A DNA stretch of 64,000 nucleotides, taken from Tachypleus tridentatus (lineage: Eukaryota; Arthropoda; Merostomata; Xiphosura; Limulidae). Positions within the stretch are counted from its first letter, which is position 1. The number at the start of each line of letters is the position of its first letter. The stretch spans positions 63,111,576-63,175,575 of the forward strand of contig NC_134830.1 in the NCBI RefSeq assembly GCF_004210375.1. The letters run 5' to 3'. This document shows positions 48,189-60,027 of this stretch, one piece after another. The notes below the pieces were generated by a model that was not told the DNA's origin, searched no databases, and worked only from the letters and a program-made list of their open reading frames with translations. The position numbers and the translations under genes were made by a program.

Positions 48189-48277
48189 TTTAAGTCTAGG
48201 GATTTTTACAACACTAAAATCACGGATCAACAGATAGCCCGGTGTAGCTTTGCTATTAGAAGACACACACACACCTT
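48189..48277 (+). mobile_element. SINE-B, internally deleted
   Basis: TTTACAACACTAAAATCACG is joined directly to CAGATAGCCCGGTGTAGC, removing the B-box part. Confidence 0.75.
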
Positions 48278-48715
48278 ACGGAGCACGGAAACTTTGATTA
48301 CAAGTTCCAAGTACGATCACAGATATAAATTGCTGAAAATCTTACCATCAGTATAACCGCGTATAAATAAAAATTGACGCAATACACCTTTACAACGTCT
48401 TAAGACAAATACCTTTTAGGATCGCGTAACATCAAAAGAACCTGACATCTGAGATACACAACTACATAAACATATGTCTATCTGTAGATTCTAGTAGCGG
48501 AACAGTACTAATATTGTAGTAAAAATAAATTATAGTAATAAGTAGTTGGGACTAAAATAGAAAAATAGTTTTGTGTTGTTACTTCTTACCTTAGTTCTGA
48601 TTTGCAAATAGATCAAGTAACATAAATAAATATTGCACTTCACAGACTTGATGTACTTCACAGCATAACCATTGTTCTTTGATAGACTATTTATACAGAG
48701 TAGTCATGACGAAAC
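48278..48715. other. AT-rich spacer
   Basis: Nothing recognisable before the foldback element. Confidence 0.5.
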
Positions 48716-48861
48716 TTAGTTAAATGGATGAAAACTATTTGTTGTAGAAAGAAAAAAAAACTTGAATGTAGAGGACGACGTTTGAAATGTTTTCCACCTT
48801 TCGAAACGTCGTCTTCTACATTTATGTTTCTACAACGAACAGTTGCCGTTCAATCAACTAA
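48716..48861. mobile_element. Foldback element (MITE-like hairpin)
   Basis: Two arms of about 65 bp are near-perfect inverted copies around 48789. Matching blocks are TTAGTT/AACTAA at the tips, TTGTAGAA/TTCTACAA, TGTAGAGGACGACGTTTGAAA/its complement with few changes, and a short loop. An A-rich interruption (48751-48760) is present only in the left arm. No coding capacity; no clear target duplication seen. Confidence 0.7.
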
Positions 48862-49103
48862 TGTACATAACCATTGCTGATTATTTAAGTTGTTGATACG
48901 AACAGCGTATCAGCCACTATTGTTTCTGTTATATTCCATCTGGCCTGATGAGATCTACTGGTATTGGACGAAGGACTTCATCGACCCCCACATACAGGAT
49001 GTCCCAAAAATGTATACACACTTTGAATGATTATAAATACAATGTTTATTAAAATATATCTAGGTTTTTAATCCACGTTTAAGAAGACAAGGAATTCTTT
49101 TAG

Positions 49104-49749
49104 TTATCGTAGGTTTTCGAAACAAAACTCCTCATCTCCAAATTGCTCTCGAATGCGTGGTAAGACAGAATGCGTGGTAAGACAGATTCTTGCAGCAAGT
49201 TCAGATGAACGAGACCTGTGACAGTGTTTTCGAAAAAGAATGGTCCAATTATCCCCAACGCTGATAATCCACACCACACTGTAACCCTTGGTAAGTTTAC
49301 GTGGTGTTCAACCGTAACATGCGGGTTCTGTGGTGCCCAGTGGGTGTAATTGTGGTGATTAACTGAGCCAGTTAACTTAAATGTGGCCTCATTGCTCCAG
49401 ACAATCTTGTTCGGAAACTGTGCATCCTCTGCAGGTTTTGCCAGGTACTACTCACAAAATTCAATTCTCCGGTCAGGATCATCTTCACTGAGGACGTGGA
49501 CTAATGCCGGAGTAAAACTTTTCCAATGAACGTGCTTCAACATGCAATGGATGCTCGATTTTGGTATTCCTGTCTCACGGGTTGTTTGTCGAACAGATTT
49601 TCTTGGAGATTGGTGGAGACTTTCCAACAGCTCTGCTACTCATGTGGGACTAGAACGCCCTTTATGGACGTCTTGAACAGTTCCATCTGTTTCAAACTTA
49701 TCTTTGATGCGAGTCTGGTGGATCTGTTTGAAACTCCCTTTTTAGCCAT
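49104..49749 (-). pseudogene. Mariner-type transposase pseudogene, N-terminal half
   Basis: The ATG is at 49749-49747. Reading across frames recovers a helix-turn-helix region (about 49660-49530, including ETGIPKSS), then DDPDRRIEF, then [18 protein letters not shown] and [10 protein letters not shown], which are typical of arthropod mariner-like transposases. The first catalytic Asp, expected in a WSDEA-like block, is replaced by Asn. Damage: a one-base deletion just after MAKKG shifts the frame; a CGA-to-TGA-like stop lies near 49646; a TGG-to-TAG-like stop sits in the FCE(W)YL block; a 17-bp tandem duplication at 49152-49185 shifts the frame again; and the region carrying the remaining catalytic acids is deleted. 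It cannot encode an active enzyme. Open frames on the plus strand here are its shadows. Confidence 0.85.
49152..49185 (+). repeat. 17-bp tandem duplication inside the transposase relic
   Basis: AATGCGTGGTAAGACAG occurs twice back to back (49152-49168 and 49169-49185). Removing one copy restores the transposase reading frame locally, so it is a secondary lesion. Confidence 0.9.
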
Positions 49750-49902
49750 CTTTACACTTCAACTACGTTCTCACACTTCCAGTAACACTTTAAGATAAAT
49801 TTTCTTTTCTCAAAGCTTAGTCTTGTCTCTGCCATTACTTCAAATCAGTTACTCCTCTAAAAAAAAGAAGAAAGTGTGTATATATTTTTGGAACACCCTG
49901 TA

Positions 49903-50916
49903 TAACTGAGGTAATGTGGCTAATATATTCTTCTTGATTTTCATTCTTGAGTTCTTGAAACTCTAAATAAAATATAACCATATTTGATGTGTGTTATAGA
50001 TGTGTATGGTTTGCAGTATATTCTTATGAAAACAACAAAGTAAGGGCGCGAGTTGACCCTTTCTTAGAACTCAGAATTGCAAAGCTGGTGACTCGTGTTC
50101 GAACCTGGATAATATTACATAATATTCTCTGATTTTTAAGCTGTGTTTACTTTATAAAAGTTACACTTAAGCCCTTAACGTAAACGCCAACGGATTGCTC
50201 TTCCCCTGGTCAGTAAAGTTAGAAACGGTAACAGTTAACCTTACTGGGTTTGCCCTAAATATAAAAGTAAAATTCGATAAGTACTAACAAAGTCCACCAG
50301 ATATTGTAAACGAATATAAATGAATGTTTTATTGGCAGCGTGCCCTCATTTTATTTAACAAAAAGTTATCGGGTATTGTTTGTACAAAATTACTCAACAT
50401 CAAACAAACAAACACGTAAATAATAACATCTGATTATTCAAACCCACTTTCATTGGTTGTGGAAGTAAAATCCCGTCACAATTGACGTAATTAAATCTTT
50501 AGTTTTCATTATTAAATCAAGTTGCAATAGTTATTATTAGTACTGCACTGATTAAATTATTCCCATAAAAAGAAAACCGTTAGAATGACATACGTTTTGG
50601 TTGTACACAGTCCGTACTTTGTTTCTATAATTCAGTTTAAAAGGTTACATTAGTTTGTGCTTTTAATGTAATACATCCTTTGAAAACCAGGCTGTAAAAA
50701 ACGTAGTTTAAAAGCACATCTGATGAGGAAAGTTTTTCAAATCACAAATTTTAAACAATTGCACAGGGTTTCGGGTATTTAGTATTTTTTTGAATAAACA
50801 ATTCGGTTTTTGTTGTTGATGAGTATACAATAAAGAATGATTAACGTAAACTTATAAATATTACATTCGCCAAGGGAAAAAAAAGCAAAACAGAGCGAAA
50901 TGTTAACTCTTGTTTG
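49903..50916. other. Non-coding stretch
   Basis: ACTCGTGTTCGAACCTGG at about 50092 is a lone B-box-like sequence that may mark another decayed SINE-D on the plus strand. Otherwise nothing. Confidence 0.4.
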
Positions 50917-50928
50917 ACACGTCCTCCA

Positions 50929-51207
50929 GGGCTTGGGATGGCCAGGTAGGTTAAAGCGTTCGACTCGTAATCTGAGGGTTGCGAGTTCGAATCCCCGTCA
51001 CACCAAACATGCTCGCTCTTTCAGCCGAGTAGGTGTTATAATGTGACGGTCAATCCCATTATTCGTTGGTAAAAGAGTAGTCCAAGAGTTGGCGGTGTGT
51101 GGTGATAACTTGTCACCTTTCCTCTAGTCTTACAATGCAAAATTATGGACGGTTAGCGCAGATAGCCCTCGTATAGCTTTGCGCGAAATTCAAAAACAAA
51201 CAAACAA
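50929..51207 (+). mobile_element. SINE-A with target duplication
   Basis: Flanked by ACACGTCCTCCA (50917-50928) and ACACGCCTTCCA (51208-51219), two mismatches. Confidence 0.95.
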
Positions 51208-51219
51208 ACACGCCTTCCA

Positions 51220-53917
51220 ATCAGGGTCGACTTTTAAAACAAAAACAAAACCTGAAAAGACCAGTGCAGTATTGTTTAGTAAGACAGCGCCCACTGTCGG
51301 TAAAGAGAAATAATAATAAACTCTTCTGCAGATCTAACGGAAAAGAAGTATTAATTCAAGCCTATATTATACACTTTAGCTTTATTTTAATCTATTTGCA
51401 TAGAGTTTCATTTTAGTATAAGCTGTTTTTGTAAACAATTAAATATACAATGAACTTTTCAAACTCGAGTCTGAGCTACAGTTAATGTTATAAGTAACGA
51501 AGTTTGAAAATTTTATTTAGAAAGGTAACGTTGAGATGTGGAACGAATCTTTTATTTCTATGTGCACTGTTTTTCTTTTCTGTTGTAAAACACGTTCCAT
51601 TACCTTTAGTGCAAATTTTTATCTTATTTTTGTATTGTCTTTACCAATCGTAATTTCCTTCATAATTGAAACATACATTGTTATTAACGTATTGCCGTGG
51701 AAGTGTTAATTTTTTGTCTTAGTATAAACTCGAAGTACTCTTTGTTGTTTTTTAAAGTGTACACTAAAGCGTTCTACCACATTCCATTACAAATGTAAGA
51801 AGTTACATTGACCTCGTATATTTAATGCCTTTTGACTGTTTTTATTTGCGACTTCGAAATGAGCTTCAAATAGCAAATATTCGAGGCAAGAGCAATTAAT
51901 GTTACAGAGAAATCGTAAAAATAAAACAACAACAACAACAGCGAAACTGTACAAAAGATAAAGGAATCCCAGAGGAAAACTCCTCCAGGGTTTTGAAACG
52001 GAGTTATAAGGCTGTTTTCTGGGTTTAAGAAAATTTTACAAGGTTCTCATTTCATTAAAAAACGTTTTATTGCGTTAACAGAAACGACTCCAAGGATCCC
52101 TGGAGCGTTAAAAAAACACTATAATTCAGCAGTAGCGTAACAGTATCAGTTCATTTGACCAATTATGGTCGCTTGTGTTTAAGTGTAGAATCTACCGTGC
52201 TGTAAGCCTGTGTGGGGTCTACATTGTTACCAAAGGCTAACTACTCAGCAATTATACACTTAAAATGTTCCTCTTTGTCGCAGGCTTGTCGGGTTAAGAA
52301 AGGAAAGGACACAAATGTTCGTCTCGGGATAAAAGCGCAGTCGTAAAGTCGACAAGTGTGCTCGACTTACTGCTTCGGTTATCTCACTCTTAGACTTTCA
52401 CTGTACTTTCCGGGTGGACGTCTTCGTCAACCACATCTAAGAAAGGAACTGTTTTCACCGATAAGCTGAAGCTTACGACAGACATGATTTATTTCTTCAG
52501 TCAACCTACAATCTCTCCCCCTCAACCCCAGGTCTAGATGCCGCTTACTGTTCAGCCTCGTAGCTGAGAAAATCTAGTGCTGTGTTCTGCCTTCTTTTTT
52601 TTAATCGCCATCCAATAGCCCTATACAGCAATTTTGGACTTTTAGGCAATGAGTAAAACCTTTTTGATTCTAAGAAGAAAAATTATCCCAATTACAATAA
52701 TTAAACTTAAGTGAAAAGTACACGTTTCAGTGTGTATATATACATAAACAGAGGTGTTCAGGAAAATGGAAGTACATGCTTAACTATAGCAAATCTTTTT
52801 CACGTATGTTCTAACGCACCCTGGAAAATATCTCTAATCATTTATCTCTAACTTTAGTGATGATAGCGTGGAACCAATTTTATTACTAGAGTATTTTTTT
52901 AGTGCTATTTAAACGTCACCCAACATCTAATATCACGAAACGTAAAACGGTTATATTCACAATGATAAGTAAGGGATAAAAAGGTTTTATTTATAATAAA
53001 TAAGTAAGTATTCAAGAGTTAAATAAGTATGTTTAGTTGGAATTTGGGAATGGAAAAACACACGTTGTAGTTAGGTTAGAAGTGTGACCGGTTAAATAGA
53101 GTTACACTTCAAATACAAATATAAACATTGGAAAACAAAACGACTGTGTTTACTTTTGAAATGTACATAACTGAAAAATCTATCGGCTAGGATATATAAA
53201 TATTTAGTGCGTGTGAGCAAAATATTTCAAACACAGATTTTATAAATAAAACCTCACATAGTAATATATTATTTGTTTAAGACAAATTATTGTTTTTTAT
53301 TTTGAAGAAAAATGTCAATTACCAACGAGAAAGCATTTATTTTTCGAGAGGTATTGTTTTCTGTTAGTTTGTAATTAAGCACAAAACAGTCTTCAGACTG
53401 ATCACTGTGCTACTGGATTTCTTTTCGAGAGGAGGTAAATTGGTGCACGTGAACAACTTTTAAAATCGATAAAGAATTGTAATAACTCTTTATTTGTTCT
53501 TTCGACCATGTTAGTTTTATTTGAAACTTCCGTCAACAAAACCACATATCTCCTGTTTTGCAGATGTACTTGCATACAATGAGTAGTATGTCGTAGTTTA
53601 GTTTTTGTATGATTCATTTATCTGCGCATTTGCGAACAGAGGTTAAATAAGCGTTTGAATTACTAGATGTAATCTTTAGAATCTTGAATATAATTTCAGC
53701 GACATATTGTAATCTTCCAGAAAAGTGATGTATTTTTTAAGGAATTTTATATATTTCAGTGTGATCCAGTTAATATTACTAGCTGTTTGTAAAGTGAATG
53801 TTGGACATCTAAATACTATACCTTGTTTTTCAGGTAAGTATCTATTTATCTATTTGTCTAAATCATTTTATATATGTTGCAATGTATTACATATAATCAT
53901 CTAAGCTGTATTAAGAC
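51220..53917. other. Non-coding stretch
   Basis: 52260-52560 is richer in G and C, with GGGATAAAAGCGC at about 52327 and the hairpin AAGTCGA/TCGACTT at 52346-52368. I see no exon. The 71-codon minus-strand frame at 53617-53402 has no domain. Confidence 0.4.
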
Positions 53918-54185
53918 GCCCCGGCATGGCCAGGTGGCTCGGGTGATCGACTCGGAATTTGAAAGTCGCTAGTTCCAATCTTTGTCACATCAAATGTGCT
54001 CGCTCTTTCAGCCGTGGGGTTATATAATGGGATCATTGGTCCCATTATTCGTTGGTAAACGAGTAGCCCAAGAGTTGATGGCGGATTGTGATAACTAGCT
54101 GCCTTCCCTCTAATCTTACACTACTGAAGTAGGGACGGCTAACATAGATAGCTCTCGCGTAGCTTTCGTAAAATTCAAAAACAGT
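53918..54185 (+). mobile_element. SINE-A, diverged
   Basis: GCCCCGGCATGGCCAGGTGG head with an altered anticodon part (GACTCGGAATTT); tail AAATTCAAAAAC. Confidence 0.92.
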
Positions 54186-54565
54186 AAATCCCTTATAACA
54201 AAGTAATTATGTTTATCTATCTGTTTATCTTTTTTCTCTTTCTCATTCTCACCCTATAAATGAAATGGTTCCTTTAATATTTACTTTATACCGTCCCCAT
54301 CTTGTATTTGTTAAGTATTTTAATTGCATCTAATGATGTAAGTGTGTAATTTATTGCGTCATCATACTTTATGAGCAATGTTCACTTAAAGTATCTGAAA
54401 ACTTCCTCCCACGAAACTGAAGACATAACGACAGTCAATGATATCCTTGATAGTATCCCCACCAACTCTGAAGTTGTTCTATCACGAACGTACTAAACGA
54501 TGTGATATTCGAATCGATCCAAGAGTCCAGTCATTCTTTAACATCTAACACAATTGTTCTTCCAT
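54186..54565. other. Spacer before the 35-bp array
   Basis: No feature seen. Confidence 0.5.
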
Positions 54566-54915
54566 ATTAAGCTGATCATGAGTGTGAGAGTGACGTCGAT
54601 ATTAAGCTGATCATGAGTGTGAGAGTGACGTCGATATTAAGCTGATCATGAGTGTGAGAGTGACGTCCATATTAAGCTGATCATGAGTGTGAGAGTGACG
54701 TCGATATTAAGCTGATCATGAGTGTGAGAGTGACGTCGATATTAAGCTGATCATGAGTGTGAGAGTGACGTCCATATTAAGCTGATCACGAGTGTGAGAG
54801 TGACGTCGATATTAAGCTGATCATGAGTGTGAGAGTGACGTCCATATTAAGCTGATCATGAGTGTGAGAGTGACGTCGATATTAAGCTGATCATGAGTGT
54901 GAGAGTGACGTCGAT
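54566..54915. repeat. Tandem array, ten copies of a 35-bp unit with TGATCA and TGACGTC motifs
   Basis: The ten units are nearly identical. Each contains AAGCTGATCATGAG and GAGAGTGACGTCG or GAGAGTGACGTCC. The terminal base pattern of the ten units is G,G,C,G,G,C,G,C,G,G, and unit 7 alone has GATCACGAG. TGACGTC is one base short of the palindromic CRE core TGACGTCA. No frame or gene is attached to it. Confidence 0.97.
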
Positions 54916-55137
54916 TCAAAATTCATGTTAGTGTCAAAAATATTTTCTCCTTATTTTGATGTGCACAATCATATGAGGAAATTTACAAAATAACTTCATA
55001 TTTTAAGGTTGTTTACTATAATATTTATAGCGTAAATACTTTACGTTTAAAACGGTACACTTCGACTATTTAAAAAAAAACTGACAACAACATAACAACT
55101 TACGCTTAGCTATATTGTTAATTAAGTATAACATGAT
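54916..55137. other. AT-rich spacer
   Basis: Nothing recognisable. Confidence 0.5.
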
Positions 55138-55281
55138 GCAGACTATTGCTTAGTGCGCTTCATTCGCAATCTGTGAGCCACAAGGTTTATCTCTACTTCA
55201 AAAATTCCTGCTTTTTCAGAAGTGGTGATGTTACAAAGCGACAACGAATCCCACTATTCGTTGCGGTGTGTGGTGTTGATG
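55138..55281 (+). mobile_element. SINE-A relic cut by a SINE-C
   Basis: CTTAGTGCGCTTCATTCGCAA head and CCCACTATTCGTTGCGGTG body are left; the 3' half is absent after the SINE-C. Confidence 0.65.
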
Positions 55282-55401
55282 TTTTGTTCGATGTTAAGTG
55301 CAAAACTATGTAAGGACTACCTGTGCCTTACCCACTATGAATAATGAAACCCGGTTTCTAGTGTTGTAATCCCACATATGTACCGCTGTGCCACTGGAGA
55401 A
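55282..55401 (-). mobile_element. SINE-C inserted at the end of a SINE-A relic
   Basis: GATGTTAAGTGCAAAACTAT tail, ATGAAACCCGGTTTCTAGTG and GTACCGCTGTGCCACTGGAG head. Confidence 0.85.
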
Positions 55402-55464
55402 TTTAGTGATGTTAACTAACTGTTTTATCAATATTATCTCATTTCTATATTTACAAAATTCCAA

Positions 55465-55739
55465 GGCCCGGCATGGCCAGGTGGGTTAAGGCGTTCGACT
55501 CATAATCCAAGGGTCGCGGGTTCGAATCTCGGTCGCACCAAACATGCTCGTCCTTTCAGCTGTGGAGGCGTTATAAGGTTACTGTCAATCCCATTATTTG
55601 TTGGTAAAAGAGAAGCCCAAGAGTTGGCGGTAGGTGGTGATAACTAGCTGCCTTCCTTCTAGTCTTACACTGCTAAATTAGGGACGGCTAGCACAGATAG
55701 CCCTCGAGTAGCTTTGCGCGAAATTTAAAAAAACAAAAA
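55465..55739 (+). mobile_element. SINE-A with 12-bp target duplication
   Basis: Flanked by ACAAAATTCCAA (55453-55464 and 55740-55751), a perfect match. Confidence 0.97.
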
Positions 55740-55751
55740 ACAAAATTCCAA

Positions 55752-56821
55752 AAAACGAAAAACATTCGTTAGGTTTTTGAGAAACAACAAATAGTGTAGG
55801 TGAACTTGTAAATCGCAAAACTTATGAACGAAACAATGAATGTAATAAGAACTATCCCTTAGCATCATGTATTTTATGTAATAACTTATAGTATGTAAGA
55901 AAACTGCAAATTCTATCCTAATGTCGTACCTCAAACTGAAAACTCATGCATATGCATCTTGCATAACACTACACTTCAATGACAAAGGCCTTTCCTTCAC
56001 GGATGAGAGAACTGCTACAAACTCAGTTGGGGCGTATTTCTGGAGTCACTACTGTCCTAAATATTCTGCTATGTGGTTCTTCCGCTTCCATGGATAACAT
56101 CCTTTTTAAAATACCAAGTGTTTTGTCTCTGCATTATTCAACAGGATATGACATACCCATCTAAGCCTGTGGTTACTCATGGCACTATAAAAACCTAATG
56201 TAGAATGGTTAGGAATTTGCTATGAATCACTCGTATGTAGGTCCATCGTATTAAAATATACACCTCGTTCTTACAAGTTTCAACTAAAGCTCTGTGTTCT
56301 TTCATTTAAATGTTTATTTTTGTAAGCATCTGTAAAAGCTCGCAATAAGTTTGGTATTCCTATAAAAAGACACAGATTCTAATTTTAATAGCAAATGTAT
56401 CATAAACTATTCCAAGAGCCATATTCAAAGGATAGAACCCCAAACCATTTCTTTCCAGTACCCATGTCACCCTTGGAGATGAGTTTGCTTCTCCCTGGGA
56501 AGTGGAAAGATGAAGGCACCAAGCCAATCTGATACAAGTTTCTTTGAGATAGCCGTTGTCGTATGTAACACTTACTTCAGCAACTGGTTAATGTATATTT
56601 ACGATTTTATGATATGAGGTTTACAAGGGTGTCATAACTGTATGCAAAAATACTACGCAAAAATTACGAAAAATTATCTGAATACACCTTAACAAAGACA
56701 TAGCCTAAACTAGAGAAGAGTGGAATTAGTCGTACCAGCTTTGCTTAGTCAAAGTTAAAAGTATTTTCGAATTGATAATATGCTTATAAACAATGCTATA
56801 TAAATTCAACAAGTTTATAGT
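55752..56821. other. Non-coding stretch
   Basis: Two 60-70-codon frames without domains; no repeat seen. Confidence 0.5.
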
Positions 56822-56938
56822 AAGCCCCAGTATCTTAGCAGTAAGCCTGTAGGCTTACAACGTTAAAATATGAGTTTGCTACCCGTCGTGAGCGGAGCAC
56901 AAATACCCCTTTGCATAAATTTACGTTCAGCATTAAAT
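56822..56938 (+). mobile_element. SINE-C
   Basis: CCCCAGTATCTTAGCAGTAA head, GTAGGCTTACAACGTTAAAA and CGTGAGCGGAGCACAAATA. Confidence 0.75.
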
Positions 56939-57009
56939 AATCTAGATTTATAGTAAACATATCACGCTGTTTTTATTTTGAAAAATGAAACACTTAATGA
57001 TTAAATAAT

Positions 57010-57267
57010 TGTTTTTTTTGTTACTTGAAGGCTATCTGTGCTAGTCATCCCTAATTTAGCAGTGTAAGACTAGAGGGAAGGCAGCTAGTCATCACTACTC
57101 ACCGCCAACTCTTGGGCTACTCTTTTACCAACGAATAGTGGGACTGACCGTCACATTATAACGCCCCCACGGCTGAAAGGGCAAGCATGCGTGGTCCCAC
57201 CGGGATTCAAACCCGCGACCCTCAGATTACGAGTTGAATGCCTTAACCCACCTGGTCATGTCGGGCC
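57010..57267 (-). mobile_element. SINE-A with target duplication
   Basis: Flanked by GATTAAATAAT (56999-57009 and 57268-57278). The tail is short. Confidence 0.96.
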
Positions 57268-57737
57268 GATTAAATAATAATGATTATTTTGTTTTATATA
57301 ATGTAAAAGTTTTGTTTCTTTCAAGATTTTTTTTGTATAAATGAATTATTTTTACATAATTTTGTACTTGTTGCACGTTATATATACATAGAAAATTGGC
57401 AAAATTGCTTTAAACTATTTTAATTCATAGCGTACTTTTGAATGCAAAAGAGAGTAATGCCGTGAAAAGGTCATTAGAGAAATATAAAAGTAGGAGATTA
57501 AGTTTACGCTTCTTTTGTTTCTTATATTTCATACCAAATGTATCAGCATGGCTGGGAAGAAACATACAAACATGCGGTATCCCATAATCCATGGATTACC
57601 TACGTCAACGACTATTCCATGATGCTGTATACAAAATGGCAAAAAACTAAGGTCGTGTGCTAGTACGAGATGAAAGTTCAACGCCTCTGTGTAAAGGTAA
57701 CTTCGGAAAGTCCGTAAATTGGATTTAATCTTACCGT
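57268..57737. other. AT-rich spacer
   Basis: Nothing recognisable. Confidence 0.5.
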
Positions 57738-57865
57738 TGTTGTTGTTGTTTTGAATTAAGCACAAAGCTACACAATGGACTATCTGTGCTCTGCCCATCA
57801 CGGGTATCGAAACCCGGTTTTTAGTGTTGTAAGTTCGCAGACATACCGCTGAGCCACTGGGAGGC
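57738..57865 (-). mobile_element. SINE-C with 12-bp target duplication
   Basis: Flanked by TAATCTTACCGT (57726-57737) and TAATCTTATCGT (57866-57877). Confidence 0.96.
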
Positions 57866-57877
57866 TAATCTTATCGT

Positions 57878-58947
57878 CAGTAACAATATATTACTTTGTC
57901 TCTTTATTGGGTGTCATTCTGTCAAGATGTATTTGGAAAACTAAAATTCATTTTTAGTTAACGTGGACTGAAAAGCGGCCTTGAAACTGTAAACTTTTGT
58001 CTGAAGATGTAAATAGTACTAGCATCTTTATATGCCCTCTTTTCTTCTTTTTATTTACAGTGATGAAGCAAAATTTGAAAGTGATTTGAAAACAGTGTGT
58101 AACATGTTATCTGGTATCAAACTTAACACCATGTCCTGTTATTTCTTACACACCACTCATATATGAAATAAAAGTTTATTAGCATTCTTTTTTCCGAAGC
58201 AGTTCTTGCTATTCTTTAATGTGTTTAAGCAACGGATTATTTTTTCTGCCCACTAAACTATCCTATATAAACAGTAAAAGTTTAAAATAAAAATACAACA
58301 ACATAATACTCCCACTTCATTGAGTTTCGTAAACGTACCGTACTTTTTGTACTTTTATCGTGCGAACGTACTTGGCAATTTAACACAATTATATCTACCG
58401 TAATGAGTATCCAGTTTCTCAGTACACTAGTATACAGTTTTTGGTGTTTTTTTCATTTACGTAGGTGTTCCCTATGCTAAGAAAAGAACGTGTATGAGCC
58501 TAATTATATATGCAGAACACCAATCTAGATATGGGGTGCGTCTTGCAATGACTAAGTAACAGGTCTGTAAAAAAGAATGAAGAAACTTTCATAAATATCT
58601 TTATCTAAACCACTTTTTCTTATTAATAGATTAAAAGCCAAAGAATAGGAACAATAATCTATTTCAATCACGTGGTCTTCTAGGAACCGCTAGTACATTT
58701 AGGCCAACGTGGACCTAATGCGCTAGGTGACTTTCCCACGGATTGTCTCATGAGCTCAGCCCCACCGGTCGAGGACCTATGGTTTGAACGGGTTCCGCGT
58801 AGCTTATTTCCCCACGATTATGCCACAGTTATGCTGAAAACAGCAGTCGTTGTTGACCGCTTCCTGTCATAATTCTTAGGTGAGTGTTTCTGTGGCACTG
58901 AATAATTCCGTGTATATTGACTGGTTAACTTTCGACAGTGAGCTTTC
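57878..58947. other. Non-coding stretch
   Basis: 58680-58870 is somewhat richer in G and C, with no frame or motif I recognise. Confidence 0.45.
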
Positions 58948-59222
58948 GGCCCCGTATGGACAGGTGGTTAGAGCGCTCTCTCCTAATCCCAGGATCGCGG
59001 ATTCGAATCCTCGTCACACCAGAAATGCTTCTCCTTTCAGCCGTGGAGGCATTATAATGTGACAGTCAATCCCAATGCTTGTTAGTAAAAGAGTAGCCCA
59101 AGAGTTGGCGGTGAGTGGTGATGACTAGTTGCCTTCCCTCTAGTCTTACACTGCTAAATTAGGGACGGCTTGCGCAGATAGCCTTCGTGTAGCTTTGCAC
59201 GAAATTCAAAAAACAAACAAAC
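58948..59222 (+). mobile_element. SINE-A
   Basis: GGCCCCGTATGGACAGGTGG head; flanking ACAGTGAGCT and ACAGTAAACT form a probable target duplication. Confidence 0.94.
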
Positions 59223-59248
59223 AGTAAACTCGATGTTAATCAAATATC

Positions 59249-59366
59249 CCCCGATGGTACAACGGTAAGTCTGCAGATTTATAATACAAAAATTAGGGGC
59301 TCGATTCCCCCTCTGTGCACTCATCAGCCAGTTCGATGTGGCTTTGTTATATGCCAACACTCACAC
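59249..59366 (+). mobile_element. SINE-B
   Basis: TCCCCCGATGGTACAACGGT head and GGGGCTCGATTCCCCCTC B-box region. Confidence 0.86.
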
Positions 59367-59843
59367 GTATTAATCAGCTAAAACATTTTAAAGGACCAAT
59401 TAAGTCGTGATAAACAGTATTTTAAAAATTATATTAGCTTTTCTTATTATACTAACACCAAATATAAATTTCAGACAAATATGAACAACACTGATAACAA
59501 TACTTTAAATTGTGATGCATATAAAGGATTGATTCATTATAACTATTATGTCGAGACCTATGAAATACTGAACTAAATTATATATTTTCATTTATTTCAT
59601 TAACTTACTATCTATTCACCTACAATTTTGATTGAATGTTTGAAATAGAACGTATCTAAATATTTCCAGTTTTATAAAGTAGAACCTATTGACATTTTTG
59701 CTTCAACGAATCCATCTTATGAACTTTATGACCAATTTATATAAGTATATATATGTGTGTGTGGTGGTTAACATTCTTAAAGCTGCATCAGGTGAAAATG
59801 TTTCTCTTTCAACTCATAGTATAGAAAAGGTTTGATTGCCGAA
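59367..59843. other. AT-rich spacer
   Basis: Nothing recognisable. Confidence 0.5.
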
Positions 59844-59954
59844 AGCTCTTCCAATGGTGCTGACGTATAACGTTAAAATCCGAGTTTCGACTTCCTGCTG
59901 TGGACAGAAAGAAGATAGCCCAATGTGTTTCTCTGTTTAAAATAAACAAAAACC
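59844..59954 (+). mobile_element. SINE-C relic
   Basis: ACGTATAACGTTAAAATCCG, GTTTCGACTTCCTGCTGTGG and AGATAGCCCAATGTG. Confidence 0.6.
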
Positions 59955-60027
59955 TGCTTCTAGTGGTTCTGCGACACGTCTAAGGGTTTATAACACGAAA
60001 CATTGGGTCTCCATACCCTCAGAGAGA

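Larger units (their letters stand above)
48995..49900 (-). mobile_element. Decayed mariner-like (Tc1/mariner superfamily) DNA transposon, internally deleted
   Basis: The ends are inverted repeats of about 30 bp. The left reads CAGGATGTCCCAAAAATGTA and the right, inverted, CAGGGTGTTCCAAAAATATA. Both sides have a TA dinucleotide (48993-48994 and 49901-49902), the target duplication expected for this superfamily. The 906-bp copy is shorter than a full element of about 1.3 kb because the sequence coding the C-terminal half of the transposase is missing. It lies in no gene. Confidence 0.88.

Noticed and set aside
49526-49798. 90-codon plus-strand frame as a gene
   Set aside because: It is antisense to the mariner transposase relic.
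54566-54915. 35-bp array as a CRISPR array
   Set aside because: Units are directly adjacent with no unique spacers, there are no cas genes, and the setting is eukaryotic.
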